Positions 15,922 to 25,228 of a stretch of DNA of 64,000 nt are shown here, one piece after another. This DNA is from Mesobacterium_A sp034670065. GTDB taxonomy: Bacteria > Pseudomonadota > Alphaproteobacteria > Rhodobacterales > Rhodobacteraceae. The position numbers and the translations under genes are program-made. Numbering within the stretch: the stretch's first letter is position 1; each line of letters opens with the position of its first letter. The stretch covers positions 124,001 through 188,000 of the forward strand of contig JAXMOG010000001.1 of assembly GCA_034670065.1 (NCBI GenBank), given 5' to 3'. The notes below the pieces were generated by a model. It saw nothing but the letters and a program-made list of their open reading frames with translations, was not told the DNA's origin and searched no databases.

Positions 15922-16728
15922 ATGTCGAACCAATTGATGCAAGGAAAACGCGGCCTGATCATGGGCTTGGCCAATGACAAGTCCATTGCGTGGGGCATTG
16001 CCAAGGCTTTGGCTGATGCAGGCGCGGATCTGGCATTTTCCTTTCAGGGTGAAGCGTTAAAGAAACGGGTTGTGCCGCTTGCTGCGCAGTTAGGCAGTGA
16101 CATTGTTCTGCCTTGCGATGTTGGTGATGAAGCCAGCATTGATGCCCTGTTTGAGTCACTGAAAGAATCCTGGGACGGGCTGGATTTTGTCGTTCATGCC
16201 ATCGGGTTCTCTGACAAAAGCGAACTGCGCGGTCGGTATGTTGAAACCTCCCGCGCCAACTTCACGATGTCGATGGATATTTCTGTCTACAGCTTTACCG
16301 CCGTTATGCAGCGCGCCGAAAAGATGATGACCAATGGTGGCTCAGCCATAACGCTGACCTACTACGGTGCCGAACGGGTGATGCCGCATTACAATGTCAT
16401 GGGTGTTGCAAAGGCCGCGCTTGAAGCATCGGTACGGTATTTGGCCGAAGATCTGGGCAAAGACGGCATTCGCGTCAACGCGATCAGTGCCGGTCCGATC
16501 AAAACGCTGGCGGCAAGCGGTATTGGCGATTTCCGCTATATCATGAAGTGGAACGAGTATAACTCGCCCCTTCGCCGCAATGTCACCACGGAAGACGTTG
16601 GTAAATCAGCACTTTATCTGCTGTCCGACCTGGGAAGCGGCGTGACTGGGGAAACCCATCATGTTGATGCCGGATACCACGTTGTTGGAATGAAGGCGGT
16701 TGATGCGCCCGATATGACCAAGGGCTAA
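15922..16728 (+). CDS. fabI: Enoyl-[acyl-carrier-protein] reductase (NADH), FabI type
   Basis: 268 residues. It catalyses the last reduction of each fatty-acid elongation cycle. SDR fold with the FabI-type cofactor loop MGLANDKSIAWGIA, catalytic Tyr157 and Lys164 spaced Y-x6-K (YNVMGVAK), and YYGAERVMPHYNVMG around the site bound by triclosan and isoniazid-like inhibitors in homologues. ATG 15922 lies 6 bp after CGGAG; longer in-frame starts lack this. The LysE-type gene follows 4 bp after the stop. Confidence 0.95.
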   Translation: MSNQLMQGKRGLIMGLANDKSIAWGIAKALADAGADLAFSFQGEALKKRVVPLAAQLGSDIVLPCDVGDEASIDALFESLKESWDGLDFVVHAIGFSDKSELRGRYVETSRANFTMSMDISVYSFTAVMQRAEKMMTNGGSAITLTYYGAERVMPHYNVMGVAKAALEASVRYLAEDLGKDGIRVNAISAGPIKTLAASGIGDFRYIMKWNEYNSPLRRNVTTEDVGKSALYLLSDLGSGVTGETHHVDAGYHVVGMKAVDAPDMTKG

Positions 16729-16732
16729 CGCC

Positions 16733-17335
16733 ATGGAGATCAGCCACGTCCTGGCTTTCAACATTGCGTTGATCGCTTCCATGCTCTCGCCGGGACCGGC
16801 GTTTTTGCTGGCGGTGCGTACGTCGATTGTTGCAGGACGGGCTGCTGGTATTGCGGCCGGGGCCGGGCTTGGGTTGATGGCATCGTTTTGGACGTTGTCG
16901 GCTTTGGTTGGGCTGGATGTGCTATTTACCGTCTTTCCATGGGCCTATGCGGTCGTGAAAATCTCGGGCGCGCTCTATTTGATCTATATTGCCTGGTCGA
17001 TGTGGCGCGACGCCGACATCCCCTTAACCGAAACCCGCGAACCGACACGCCGGGCGTTTCGCACCGGGTTTCTGGTGAATCTTGGTAACCCGAAATCGGT
17101 GATTTTCGCCTCTGCTGTTCTGGTGGTCATCTTTCCATCAGACATGAGCTTTGCCGCGAAAACATTTGTTTGGGCGAACCATTTGATTGTTGAATTACTG
17201 GTCTACACCGCCTTTGCATGGGCACTGTCCACCAACACGGCCCGCCGTGGATATTTGGGCGCCAAGCCTGGGTTGGATCGTGTCGCAGCGTTTGTGATGG
17301 GTGGTTTGGGTCTGCGCCTGCTCTTGTCGAAATAA
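16733..17335 (+). CDS. LysE/RhtB-family amino-acid exporter
   Basis: 200 residues, five or six hydrophobic membrane segments. The family signature is at the N-terminus (MLSPGPAFLLAVRTSIVAGRAAGIAAGAGLG), and a conserved NLGNPKSVIFA segment lies near residue 115. LysE/RhtB proteins export amino acids or their analogues across the inner membrane; the substrate is not predictable. It is tightly coupled between fabI and gpt (4 and 17 bp gaps). Confidence 0.88.
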   Translation: MEISHVLAFNIALIASMLSPGPAFLLAVRTSIVAGRAAGIAAGAGLGLMASFWTLSALVGLDVLFTVFPWAYAVVKISGALYLIYIAWSMWRDADIPLTETREPTRRAFRTGFLVNLGNPKSVIFASAVLVVIFPSDMSFAAKTFVWANHLIVELLVYTAFAWALSTNTARRGYLGAKPGLDRVAAFVMGGLGLRLLLSK

Positions 17336-17352
17336 CGTCCGAGGTTGTCACC

Positions 17353-17856
17353 ATGGAAACCCGTCTACCCCACGAAAAAGGCTTTCATGTCAGTTGGGAT
17401 CAACTGCATCGCGATGCACGCGCGCTGGCCTGGCGTCTGCAAGGCCGAGGCCCGGATGCAGGCCAATGGCGCATGGTTGTTGCGATCACCCGCGGCGGCA
17501 TGGCCCCTGCAATGATTGTTGCGCGCGAGTTGGATATTCGCACCGTCGATACGATCAGCGTGAAAAGCTACAATCATCAGGCCCAGTCAGAGCCACAGGT
17601 CATCAAATTCCCGAACATGGAACATGTCGGGGATGGTGAAGGCGTGTTGATTGTCGATGATCTGGTCGATACCGGCAAAACGCTGGAAGTGGTGCGCCGT
17701 CATATGCCCAAGGCCCATGTCGCAACCGTTTATGCCAAGCCAATGGGCCGTCCGCAGGTGAACACCTTTATTACAGAGGTCAGCCAAGACACGTGGATCT
17801 TCTTCCCGTGGGATATGGCGCTGCAATATGTAGAACCGTATCGCGGTACGGATTGA
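17353..17856 (+). CDS. gpt: Xanthine (xanthine-guanine) phosphoribosyltransferase
   Basis: 167 residues. It salvages xanthine and guanine with PRPP to give XMP and GMP. The PRPP-binding loop is VLIVDDLVDTGKT near residue 99, and the first loop is VAITRGGMAPA. WIFFPWDM near the C-terminus matches the base-binding end of Gpt. The start at 17353 (METRLPHEKGF) is chosen because it lies after the LysE stop; the longer open frame overlaps that gene. It is followed by a strong terminator. Confidence 0.93.
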   Translation: METRLPHEKGFHVSWDQLHRDARALAWRLQGRGPDAGQWRMVVAITRGGMAPAMIVARELDIRTVDTISVKSYNHQAQSEPQVIKFPNMEHVGDGEGVLIVDDLVDTGKTLEVVRRHMPKAHVATVYAKPMGRPQVNTFITEVSQDTWIFFPWDMALQYVEPYRGTD

Positions 17857-17862
17857 GTGAAA

Positions 17863-17895
17863 GCGGCCGCCCTAATCAGGCGGCCGCAGTTTTTT
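17863..17895 (+). terminator. Rho-independent terminator after gpt
   Basis: A 9-bp perfect GC stem (GCGGCCGCC 17863-17871 with GGCGGCCGC 17879-17887), a 7-base loop and AGTTTTTT. It sits in the 44 bp between the convergent gpt and qorB-like genes and could serve both. Confidence 0.9.
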
Positions 17896-17900
17896 GGGCG

Positions 17901-18767
17901 TTATTTCAAGAACTCAGCCAGAGTTTCCTGCCATGGTGTGGTCGGACGGCCGATCAGGCTGGACAGCGTTTTACTGTCGTTAAACAGCCCGCCCTGGGAT
18001 GCGCCGAAATCGCTTTGTGCCAGCATTCCCGCAAAACCTTCTGGCAAGCCTGCTTTGAGCAACGCACCGGCATAGCTGGCTTCATCCAGATTGGTATAGG
18101 GAATCGTCTTGCCCGAAATTTCTGAAATCTGTGCTGCGAGATCTGTCAGCGTATAGGCGCTGTCACCAGCCAGCTCATAAACTGTGCCGCTTGCAGGCAG
18201 ATCGCCGGTCAACACGGTCGCGGCGGCTTCGGCATAATCTTGGCGGGATGCGCTGGCGATTTTTCCGTCTCCGGCAGCACCATATAATGCACCCAATTCG
18301 ACCGCTGTTGCGGCGCCCATAGCGTAGTTTTCAGAATACCAGCCATTGCGCAGCAGCGCGTAGCTCAGACCGGATGCGGCCAGTGCTTTTTCTGTTTCTG
18401 CGTGTTCTCCGGCCAGCGCGACCAAGGGCGTGGTGGGGGCCGCCAGAAGAGATGTATAGGCAACGAAAGACACATCTGCGGCTTTGGCCGCGTTGATCAC
18501 GCTGATGTGCTGGGCTGTCCGTTGGCCAATTTCGCTGGACGAGATCAGCAACAGCCGCTCAACGCCCGTGAAAGCGGCTTCCAAGGCGGCGGAATCTTCG
18601 TAGCTTGCCAGGCGAACAGTGATGCCTTTGTCGCGCAAGGGGGCTGCGGCCTCTTCCCGGCGTACGATTGCGCCAATGTCAGCGGCTGGCACCTTGGTCA
18701 GCAAACTGTCGATCACCTTGGTGCCCAATTGACCCGAGGCGCCGGTAACCATGTATTTCAAGCTCAT
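17901..18767 (-). CDS. QorB-like NAD(P)H:quinone oxidoreductase (NmrA-type SDR)
   Basis: 288 residues. An atypical SDR with the N-terminal dinucleotide loop VTGASGQLGTKV, then IVRREEAA; no Tyr-x3-Lys catalytic pair, as in the NmrA/QorB group. Sequence and length match E. coli YtfG (QorB), which reduces quinones with NADPH. It is divergent from an HxlR-family gene, the same arrangement as ytfG/ytfH (qorB/qorR) in E. coli, which strengthens the call. Expected role: defence against quinone or other electrophile stress. Confidence 0.82.
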   Translation of the reverse strand: MSLKYMVTGASGQLGTKVIDSLLTKVPAADIGAIVRREEAAAPLRDKGITVRLASYEDSAALEAAFTGVERLLLISSSEIGQRTAQHISVINAAKAADVSFVAYTSLLAAPTTPLVALAGEHAETEKALAASGLSYALLRNGWYSENYAMGAATAVELGALYGAAGDGKIASASRQDYAEAAATVLTGDLPASGTVYELAGDSAYTLTDLAAQISEISGKTIPYTNLDEASYAGALLKAGLPEGFAGMLAQSDFGASQGGLFNDSKTLSSLIGRPTTPWQETLAEFLK

Positions 18768-18819
18768 AATCTGTTCCTTTTATTTCTCCGCTCTTGGCGG
18801 TGGTCTTGATTCGGGTTAT

Positions 18820-18836
18820 GGTCTCATATGTAGACC
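18820..18836. promoter_or_regulatory. Candidate HxlR-family operator
   Basis: An inverted repeat GGTCT-N7-AGACC (GGTCTCATATGTAGACC) lies in the 102-bp gap between the divergent qorB-like and HxlR genes, 34 bp before the regulator start. A further single GGTCT is at 18802-18806. The central position fits repression of both genes by the regulator. Confidence 0.5.
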
Positions 18837-18869
18837 GACTGCCGAGAGCCGTGAAGGAGGCACTAATTC

Positions 18870-19313
18870 ATGACCAGGGAACATTCAGATACCCTACCCT
18901 TGGACGCCGACTTGTTCTTTGAACGATTTGCCAGCTTCCAAGGTATCCCGGAAAAGGGCGCCTGCCCTGTACGCGATGTTTTGGACAGGATTGGTGAAAA
19001 ATGGACTTTGCTGATTTTGATCGCGTTGAAAGATGGGCCGCATAGGTTCAGCGTTTTGCAGCGCCGTGTCGGCGATATCTCTAAACGGATGCTAACCCAG
19101 ACTTTGCGATTGTTGGAACGCGACGGATTGGTGTCACGCAAGGTCTATCCGACAAAGCCGCCATCTGTTGAGTATGCGTTGACCGATCTGGGCAGTTCTT
19201 CGCTGGAGCCGATTGCGGTTTTGATCCAATGGGCAGAGTCACGGCATGATGATATCCGCGACGCGCGAATAGCCTATGACGACCGGGAAAAAGCCGCATT
19301 GGCAACTTTGTAG
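18870..19313 (+). CDS. HxlR-family redox-type transcriptional regulator
   Basis: 147 residues with a winged helix (~residues 35-115). It has the family hallmark Cys-Pro at the start of helix 1 (ACPVRDVLDRIGEKWT, Cys32), the residue that senses quinones, aldehydes or hypochlorite in homologues such as QorR, YodB and HypR. RFSVLQRRVGDISKRMLTQTLRLLERDGLV is the recognition region. It is divergent from its likely target, the QorB-like oxidoreductase. GGAGG precedes the ATG. Confidence 0.87.
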   Translation: MTREHSDTLPLDADLFFERFASFQGIPEKGACPVRDVLDRIGEKWTLLILIALKDGPHRFSVLQRRVGDISKRMLTQTLRLLERDGLVSRKVYPTKPPSVEYALTDLGSSSLEPIAVLIQWAESRHDDIRDARIAYDDREKAALATL

Positions 19314-19353
19314 CACTGGCTCAAACTCGGCATCTTCAGAACCAGAGGTTTCA

Positions 19354-20556
19354 ATGCACAAGTCCCTGACGCAGCGCACATTTGCATCGCCAGTGCCACA
19401 GGCGGCGCGATGGATAAAAGACGTGACCTTTCCAGCCGACCGCCCGCTGATCAATGTCAGTCAGGCTGCGCCGGTTGATCCCCCTGCCCTGGGTATGCGC
19501 CACGCGATGGCTGCGGCATTGGAAGACCCGGCGACACACCGCTACACGCCTGATCTGGGCATGCCGCCCTTGCGGGCCAAACTGGCCATGCATTGGGGCG
19601 GGCTGTATGGCGGCGCGGTTTCGGCGGATCAGGTGGCCATTACCTCTGGATGCAATCAAGCGTTTTGTGCTGCTATTTCAGCGCTTTGTGACCACGGGGA
19701 TGAGGTGATCCTGCCGGTTCCGTGGTACTTCAATCACAAGATGTGGCTGGACATGGTGGGGGTGACTGCGGTGCCATTGACCACGGGGGCGAATTTGTTG
19801 CCTGATCCAGACGTGGCCCGGTCTTTGATTACATCCCGCACGCGGGCGATTGTTTTGGTGTCACCCAACAACCCTGCCGGGGTGGAATATCCGCCCGCTT
19901 TGATCCGCGCTTTGTTTGACGTGGCACAGGCGGCGGGCGTGAAACTGATCATAGATGAGACATATCGCGATTTTCACAGCGCGCCCGACACTGCACCGCA
20001 TGAATTACTGACGTTGCCAAACTGGGAGGACACGTTAATCCAGCTATACAGTTTTTCGAAATCTTTCAGGATGACCGGCCATCGGGTTGGGGCCATGATC
20101 GGCAATGCTGGGTTGATGCCAGAGGTCGAAAAGTTCATCGACACCGTCACGATTTGCGCCACGGGTTTGGGGCAGACGGCTGCACTGTGGGGGCTGGAAA
20201 ATCTGGGACAATGGGTGCGCGATGAGGCTGACCAAATCGCTGTGCGCCGGGCTGCATTAAGCAAAACTCTGACCAATCTTGCGCCGCTGGGGTGGCGTTT
20301 AAAGGGTGTTGGTGCGTATTTCGCCTATGTTGAGCACCCCTTTGCCGCCGATGCAGATCAGGTGGCGCGCGATCTTGTGACCAAGGCCAGCATTTTGGCG
20401 TTGCCGGGTACAATGTTCATGCCAATGGATGATGCCAGTGGCGCGCGACATTTGCGTTTGGCCTGCGCAAATATCGACGTGTTGCAGATCAAAGAGCTGG
20501 GGAACCGTCTGGCTGGTCTCAGCTGGCCCCTTGCGACCCCGCGCGCTGCAGATTAG
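19354..20556 (+). CDS. PLP-dependent class I/II aminotransferase
   Basis: 400 residues. Fold-type I aminotransferase: catalytic Lys236 in SFSKSFRMTGHRVG, the PLP-binding asparagine in SPNNPAG, DETY (D201, Y204), and a C-terminal substrate-carboxylate arginine in RHLRLACAN. It is related to AspC-type enzymes, but the amino donor and acceptor are not predictable. ATG 19354 has AGAGG upstream; the longer open frame overlaps the regulator. It lies 40 bp after the HxlR gene and just before ppiD; functional linkage is not obvious. Confidence 0.85.
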   Translation: MHKSLTQRTFASPVPQAARWIKDVTFPADRPLINVSQAAPVDPPALGMRHAMAAALEDPATHRYTPDLGMPPLRAKLAMHWGGLYGGAVSADQVAITSGCNQAFCAAISALCDHGDEVILPVPWYFNHKMWLDMVGVTAVPLTTGANLLPDPDVARSLITSRTRAIVLVSPNNPAGVEYPPALIRALFDVAQAAGVKLIIDETYRDFHSAPDTAPHELLTLPNWEDTLIQLYSFSKSFRMTGHRVGAMIGNAGLMPEVEKFIDTVTICATGLGQTAALWGLENLGQWVRDEADQIAVRRAALSKTLTNLAPLGWRLKGVGAYFAYVEHPFAADADQVARDLVTKASILALPGTMFMPMDDASGARHLRLACANIDVLQIKELGNRLAGLSWPLATPRAAD

Positions 20557-20588
20557 ACAGGCCCGACAATTTAGATCGGAGCACCCTG

Positions 20589-22439
20589 ATGGCCGCCAAG
20601 AAACTGGGCATTTCCAAGATTTTCGTATGGGTTTTGCTGGGCCTTTTGTTCGTCGGTTTGGCGGGCTTTGGGGCCACCAACCTAAGCGGCACGATCAACA
20701 ACATTGGTCGTGTTGGTGATAAGTCCATCAGTGTTGAGCGCTATGCCAATACGATCCAACAGGAAATCCGCGCATTCGAAGCGCAGACCGGCCAGTCGAT
20801 CACGTTTCAGCAAGCCGAAGCCTTTGGCATAACGGATCGCGCATTGGCGCAGCTGGTGACGTCGGCGGCGTTGGATCACGAAGCAGCGCAGATGGGGCTG
20901 TCGATTGGGGATGATGAGCTGGTCGGGCAATTGCGCGAGATTCAGGCGTTTCAGGGCCCGGACGGTCAGTTTGATCGCGATGCCTATCGTTTTGCGTTGC
21001 AGAACGTTGGGCTAAGCGAGGCCGAGTTTGAAGAAGACCTGCGCAGCGAGTCGGCACGCACCTTGCTGCAGGGCGCGGTTCTGGCAGGCAATGCGGTGCC
21101 AGAGACCTATGTGAACACATTGGTGTCCTATGCGTTGGAGCAACGAGATATTTCCTGGGTTGCGCTGAACCGTGAGGATCTGGCGACAGAAATTCTGGAT
21201 CCGACAGAGGCCCAGTTGAAAACCTTCTATGATGAAAATCTGGATCAATACACGCGGCCCGAATCCCGCGATATCACCTATGCTTGGATCACTCCGACCA
21301 TGATCCTGGATACGGTCGAGGTTGACGAAGACCTGTTGCGCAAAGCCTATGATGATCGTCACGATGAATTCAATTTGCCCGAACGCCGCTTGGTGGAACG
21401 GTTGGTCTTTGGCAGTGAGCAAGACGCTCAGGCCGCCGCTGACCGGATCACCGCTGGTGAAAGTGATTTTGAAGCCGAAGTTCAAGCACGTGGCTTGGCC
21501 TTGTCCGACACCGATATGGGGGATGTGACGGTAGACGATTTGGATACCGCTGCAGATGCCGTGTTTGCTGTCGAAACCGGAGATATCGCTGGCCCAACAG
21601 AAACCGATCTGGGCCCTGCCCTGTTTCGGGTAAATGCCGTGCTCCCCGCACAGACAACCAGCTTTGAAGAGGCCCGCGCCACTTTGCGTGCTGGTTTGGC
21701 TTTGGATCGTGCCCGCCGGGTGATCGAGACGATGGCAGAAGATGCCGAAGACTTGCTTGCTGGTGGTGCAACAGTGGAAGAGCTGGCCAAGGAAACAGAA
21801 TTTGAGCTGGGCACGATTGCCTTTGAACAGCAGTCTGAGGATATCATCGCCGGATACCCCGCGTTTCGCGAACTGGCGACCACGGTGACCGAAGATGATT
21901 TCCCAACTGTTGGTCATCTGGGCGATGGTGGTTTGTTTGCCCTGCGCCTGAACGGTGTCACCCCGCCTGCCCCGATCCCATTGGATGAGGTGCGTGCGAA
22001 GGTGACAGAAGACTGGTTGCAGGCCCAAGAAGTTGAGGCGCTGGTGGCGCAAGCCGAAGCAGCGGCTGAGCAAGTGACCCAATCTGGCGATTTCGCTGCC
22101 GCTGGACTGGCAGAACCGACAGCGCAAACGGGTTTGACCCGCGGATCGCGCGTTGATGGCGCCCCGGCCGAAGCAATGACCGCCGCGTTCGAGATGGCAC
22201 CGGGCGATGTCCGCGCCCTGCCCACACCAACCGGGGCTGTGGTGATGCGTTTGGATGCCGTGAACGCGGTTGATGTGGATAGCGAAGATGCCAGAACACT
22301 GGCCAACCGGTTCAATCAGGAAGCCTCTGGTGCGATTGCCCAAGACATTTTCAACGCGCTGGCCACTGACATTCAGATGCGCGCGGGCATTTCCATTGAT
22401 CAACAGGCGCGCGCCGCCGTTCACGCAAACTTCCAGTAA
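20589..22439 (+). CDS. PpiD-type periplasmic chaperone / peptidyl-prolyl isomerase, membrane-anchored
   Basis: 616 residues. An N-terminal signal anchor (VWVLLGLLFVGLAGFGA, ~residues 14-30) tethers the protein to the inner membrane with the bulk in the periplasm. A SurA-like helical region follows (ITFQQAEAFGITDRALAQLV), then a parvulin-like PPIase region in the middle with degenerate sequence, and a long C-terminal helical part. It helps newly exported proteins leave SecYEG. The order ppiD-trpE with a 5-bp gap is typical of Rhodobacterales. Catalytic activity of the parvulin domain is uncertain. Confidence 0.88.
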   Translation: MAAKKLGISKIFVWVLLGLLFVGLAGFGATNLSGTINNIGRVGDKSISVERYANTIQQEIRAFEAQTGQSITFQQAEAFGITDRALAQLVTSAALDHEAAQMGLSIGDDELVGQLREIQAFQGPDGQFDRDAYRFALQNVGLSEAEFEEDLRSESARTLLQGAVLAGNAVPETYVNTLVSYALEQRDISWVALNREDLATEILDPTEAQLKTFYDENLDQYTRPESRDITYAWITPTMILDTVEVDEDLLRKAYDDRHDEFNLPERRLVERLVFGSEQDAQAAADRITAGESDFEAEVQARGLALSDTDMGDVTVDDLDTAADAVFAVETGDIAGPTETDLGPALFRVNAVLPAQTTSFEEARATLRAGLALDRARRVIETMAEDAEDLLAGGATVEELAKETEFELGTIAFEQQSEDIIAGYPAFRELATTVTEDDFPTVGHLGDGGLFALRLNGVTPPAPIPLDEVRAKVTEDWLQAQEVEALVAQAEAAAEQVTQSGDFAAAGLAEPTAQTGLTRGSRVDGAPAEAMTAAFEMAPGDVRALPTPTGAVVMRLDAVNAVDVDSEDARTLANRFNQEASGAIAQDIFNALATDIQMRAGISIDQQARAAVHANFQ

Positions 22440-22444
22440 AACAC

Positions 22445-23956
22445 ATGGCTGCTCTTACCCCCGATTTCGACACCTTTGAAAAGGCCTACAAGGCTGGCCT
22501 GAACCAGGTGGTGTACACGCGCTTGGCCGCTGATCTGGACACACCGGTTTCAGTGATGCTGAAGCTGACCGGCGCTGGCAAAGATGCGTTTGTGCTTGAA
22601 TCCGTGACCGGCGGCGAAGTGCGTGGCCGGTATTCCATGGTTGGCATGAAACCTGATCTGGTTTGGCGCTGTCATGGCGAGAAGAGCCAACTGAACCGCA
22701 ACGCGCGGTTTGATGCGGATGCCTTTCAGGATCAGGATGAACCGCCGCTGACCGCCCTGCGCGCCTTGATTGCGGAAAGTCATATCGATCTGCCCGATGA
22801 TCTGCCGCAGGCTGCGGCGGGGCTGTTTGGTTTTCTGGGGTATGACATGATCCGTCTGGTTGAACATCTGCCAGACGTGAACCCTGATCCGCTGGGCCTG
22901 CCAGATGCGCTTATGCTGCGTCCGTCCGTTGTGGCGGTGATTGACGCAGCCAAGGGCGAAGTGACGGTTGTTTCCCCGGCGTGGGTCAATGACGGGCTGT
23001 CTGCACGCGCCGCCTATGCGCAGGCCGCTGAACGTGTGATGGACGCTGTACGCGATCTGGAACGCACCTTGCCGCAGGCCAGCCGCGATCTGGGCGAAGC
23101 TTTTGAAGCTGCACCGCCCGTTTCCAATATCTCGCGCGAAGAATATCACGCAGTGGTCAACAAGGCCAAAGACTACATCCGCAAGGGCGATATCTTTCAG
23201 GTTGTTCCGGCGCAGCGCTGGACACAGGATTTCCCGCTGCCGCCATTTGCTTTGTACCGGTCTTTGCGGCGCACCAACCCATCACCGTTTATGTTCTATT
23301 TCAATTTCGGGGGCTTTCAGGTGATTGGTGCCAGCCCTGAGATTCTGGTGCGTGTCTTTGGCAACGAAGTGACAATCCGTCCGATCGCAGGCACTCGTCC
23401 GCGTGGGGCCACGCCCCAAGAAGACAAGGCGCTGGAAGAAGATTTGATGGCCGACAAAAAGGAACTGGCAGAGCATTTGATGCTGCTGGATCTGGGCCGC
23501 AATGATACGGGGCGCGTTTCAAAAATTGGCACCGTTCGCCCAACCGAAAAATTCACCGTCGAACGCTACAGCCACGTGATGCATATCGTGTCCAATGTTG
23601 TGGGCGAGTTAAGCGAAGAGCATGACGCCCTGTCTGCGCTGCTGGCTGGATTGCCGGCTGGTACGGTATCTGGCGCGCCGAAGGTTCGTGCGATGCAGAT
23701 CATCGACGAACTTGAGCCAGAAAAGCGTGGCGTCTATGGCGGTGGTGTTGGCTATTTCAGTGCGGGCGGTGACATGGATATGTGCATCGCGCTGCGCACC
23801 GCAATTGTGAAAGATCGCAAGCTGTATATTCAGGCTGGTGGCGGCGTTGTCTATGACAGCGACCCCGAGGCGGAGTATCAGGAAACGGTACATAAATCGA
23901 ATGCGATCCGTCGTGCTGCGGCTGATGCTGCCAGATTTACCAGCGACCGGAACTGA
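22445..23956 (+). CDS. trpE: Anthranilate synthase component I
   Basis: 503 residues. It converts chorismate to anthranilate using ammonia from TrpG. Chorismate-binding signatures are all present: VVPAQRWTQDF, NPSPFMFYFNF, ASPEILVR, RPIAGTRPRG, DLGRNDTGRV, and AGTVSGAPKVRAMQIIDELEP. The N-terminal part carries the tryptophan feedback region (LESVTGGEVRGRYSM). The TrpG partner is not in the window. It is co-transcribed with ppiD; a terminator follows. Confidence 0.96.
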   Translation: MAALTPDFDTFEKAYKAGLNQVVYTRLAADLDTPVSVMLKLTGAGKDAFVLESVTGGEVRGRYSMVGMKPDLVWRCHGEKSQLNRNARFDADAFQDQDEPPLTALRALIAESHIDLPDDLPQAAAGLFGFLGYDMIRLVEHLPDVNPDPLGLPDALMLRPSVVAVIDAAKGEVTVVSPAWVNDGLSARAAYAQAAERVMDAVRDLERTLPQASRDLGEAFEAAPPVSNISREEYHAVVNKAKDYIRKGDIFQVVPAQRWTQDFPLPPFALYRSLRRTNPSPFMFYFNFGGFQVIGASPEILVRVFGNEVTIRPIAGTRPRGATPQEDKALEEDLMADKKELAEHLMLLDLGRNDTGRVSKIGTVRPTEKFTVERYSHVMHIVSNVVGELSEEHDALSALLAGLPAGTVSGAPKVRAMQIIDELEPEKRGVYGGGVGYFSAGGDMDMCIALRTAIVKDRKLYIQAGGGVVYDSDPEAEYQETVHKSNAIRRAAADAARFTSDRN

Positions 23957-23996
23957 TACACGCTGGCGCAATCAGCCTGTAAAGAAGCTTAAAGAG

Positions 23997-24020
23997 GGAA
24001 CGCGTTCTGCGTTCCTTTTT
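23997..24020 (+). terminator. Rho-independent terminator after trpE
   Basis: A perfect 7-bp stem (GGAACGC 23997-24003 with GCGTTCC 24009-24015), a 5-base loop and TTTTT lie 40 bp after the trpE stop. Confidence 0.88.
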
Positions 24021-24211
24021 GCTTTTAAGGCTGGTACCTCGTTGTTCGAAACGTGAATTTTACCCATACCTTTCAGGCATCTGTATCAGAAAAGCCGTAT
24101 TTTGTCTATTAAGCCGGACAAGGCCGTTCCTCCCCTTATATGCGATAATTGATATGTTCGGAGCCTCGTCAATTTCGAACGCGGCGGATCGAACATGTTT
24201 GGGAGGAAGAC

Positions 24212-24613
24212 ATGAAACGAGTACTAGCAAGTATCGCGGCTTTGACGGTGTCTGTTTCTGCGGGGGCTGTCGCGGCTCAGGAAACGCCCGCAGGGATGCA
24301 GTTGTTTCAGCAGTATTGCGCCACCTGCCATGGCGCGGACGGTGCAGGTAAAGGGCCGTTGACGGACCTTTTGACGGTGAACGTGCCGGACCTGACCGGA
24401 TTGTCGGCGCGCAACGACGGGACATTCCCGATGTTAGAAGTGATTCACATCATCGATGGCCGTACGGGTGTTCGCTCACACGGTGGGCCCATGCCGGTTT
24501 ACGGAAATATCTTTACCCGAGAGACAGACATGGTGCTGACCTATGATGCAACGATAGAGGCCCGCGGCATGATCCTGTCACTGGCCTATTATCTTGAGGG
24601 CGTTCAGAAATAA
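24212..24613 (+). CDS. Periplasmic class I cytochrome c
   Basis: 133 residues. Signal peptide (residues ~1-22, ending AAQ), then one haem-c site CATCH (C36, C39, H40) and a likely axial Met94 in GGPMPVYG. A mono-haem electron carrier in the periplasm. GGGAGGAAGAC places the start at 24212. No oxidoreductase partner is adjacent, so its redox partner is unknown. Confidence 0.85.
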   Translation: MKRVLASIAALTVSVSAGAVAAQETPAGMQLFQQYCATCHGADGAGKGPLTDLLTVNVPDLTGLSARNDGTFPMLEVIHIIDGRTGVRSHGGPMPVYGNIFTRETDMVLTYDATIEARGMILSLAYYLEGVQK

Positions 24614-24688
24614 TGATTGGGCGGGCCGTTGTATGATTTGCGGCCCGTCCCTGTCCTGCCCCGAAAACACGTGTTTTTGATGTGCGGC

Positions 24689-25099
24689 TTAGGCCGCCGC
24701 TGCCGCCTGAAGGCGAATCCGTTCGATCATTGCGCGCAGCCCGTTTGACCGTTGCGCAGACAAATGATCGTGCAAGCCCAGTCTGCCCAGCTCTTCACGC
24801 GCGTCGATGGCGTTGATTCCTGCCAAAGGCTGACCGTCATACAACCGGTGCAACAGAGCGATCAGGCCACGAACGATCATTGCGTCGCTGTCACCGACAA
24901 AATGAAAGGCACCATCTTCGATACGGGGATGCAGCCAGACCTGACTGGCGCAGCCATCCACCTTGGTGGCCGGCACTTTCAGCTCATCAGGCATCGGCGG
25001 CATAGCCTTGCCCATTTCGATCACCATGCGATAGCGATCTTCCCAGTCGTCCAGAAATTCGAAGTCTTCTACCACCTCTTCGAATGCGGGGCTTGCCAT
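24689..25099 (-). CDS. sufE: SufE-family sulfur acceptor for Fe-S cluster assembly
   Basis: 136 residues. It accepts persulfide sulfur from the cysteine desulfurase SufS and passes it to SufBCD. The conserved active cysteine is Cys50 in KVDGCASQVWL, followed by a helical region with GLIALLHRLYDGQ. Usual family length. It is not within a suf operon here, which is common in Rhodobacterales. Confidence 0.92.
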   Translation of the reverse strand: MASPAFEEVVEDFEFLDDWEDRYRMVIEMGKAMPPMPDELKVPATKVDGCASQVWLHPRIEDGAFHFVGDSDAMIVRGLIALLHRLYDGQPLAGINAIDAREELGRLGLHDHLSAQRSNGLRAMIERIRLQAAAAA

Positions 25100-25228
25100 G
25101 GCCTGTCCTTTCGATGTCGAGTTGTGCTTGATCTATGGGCCACGGCGGCAAAGGTCCAGCCCGATGGATGCTTTTCAAGCTGGGCGCAAACGGCTAGCAC
25201 ATACAAGGAACGAGGGAAGAGGATACCC

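Noticed and set aside
21012..22424. 470-codon minus-strand frame
   Set aside because: Antisense to ppiD, which has a signal anchor and family structure; no RBS or domain on the opposite strand.
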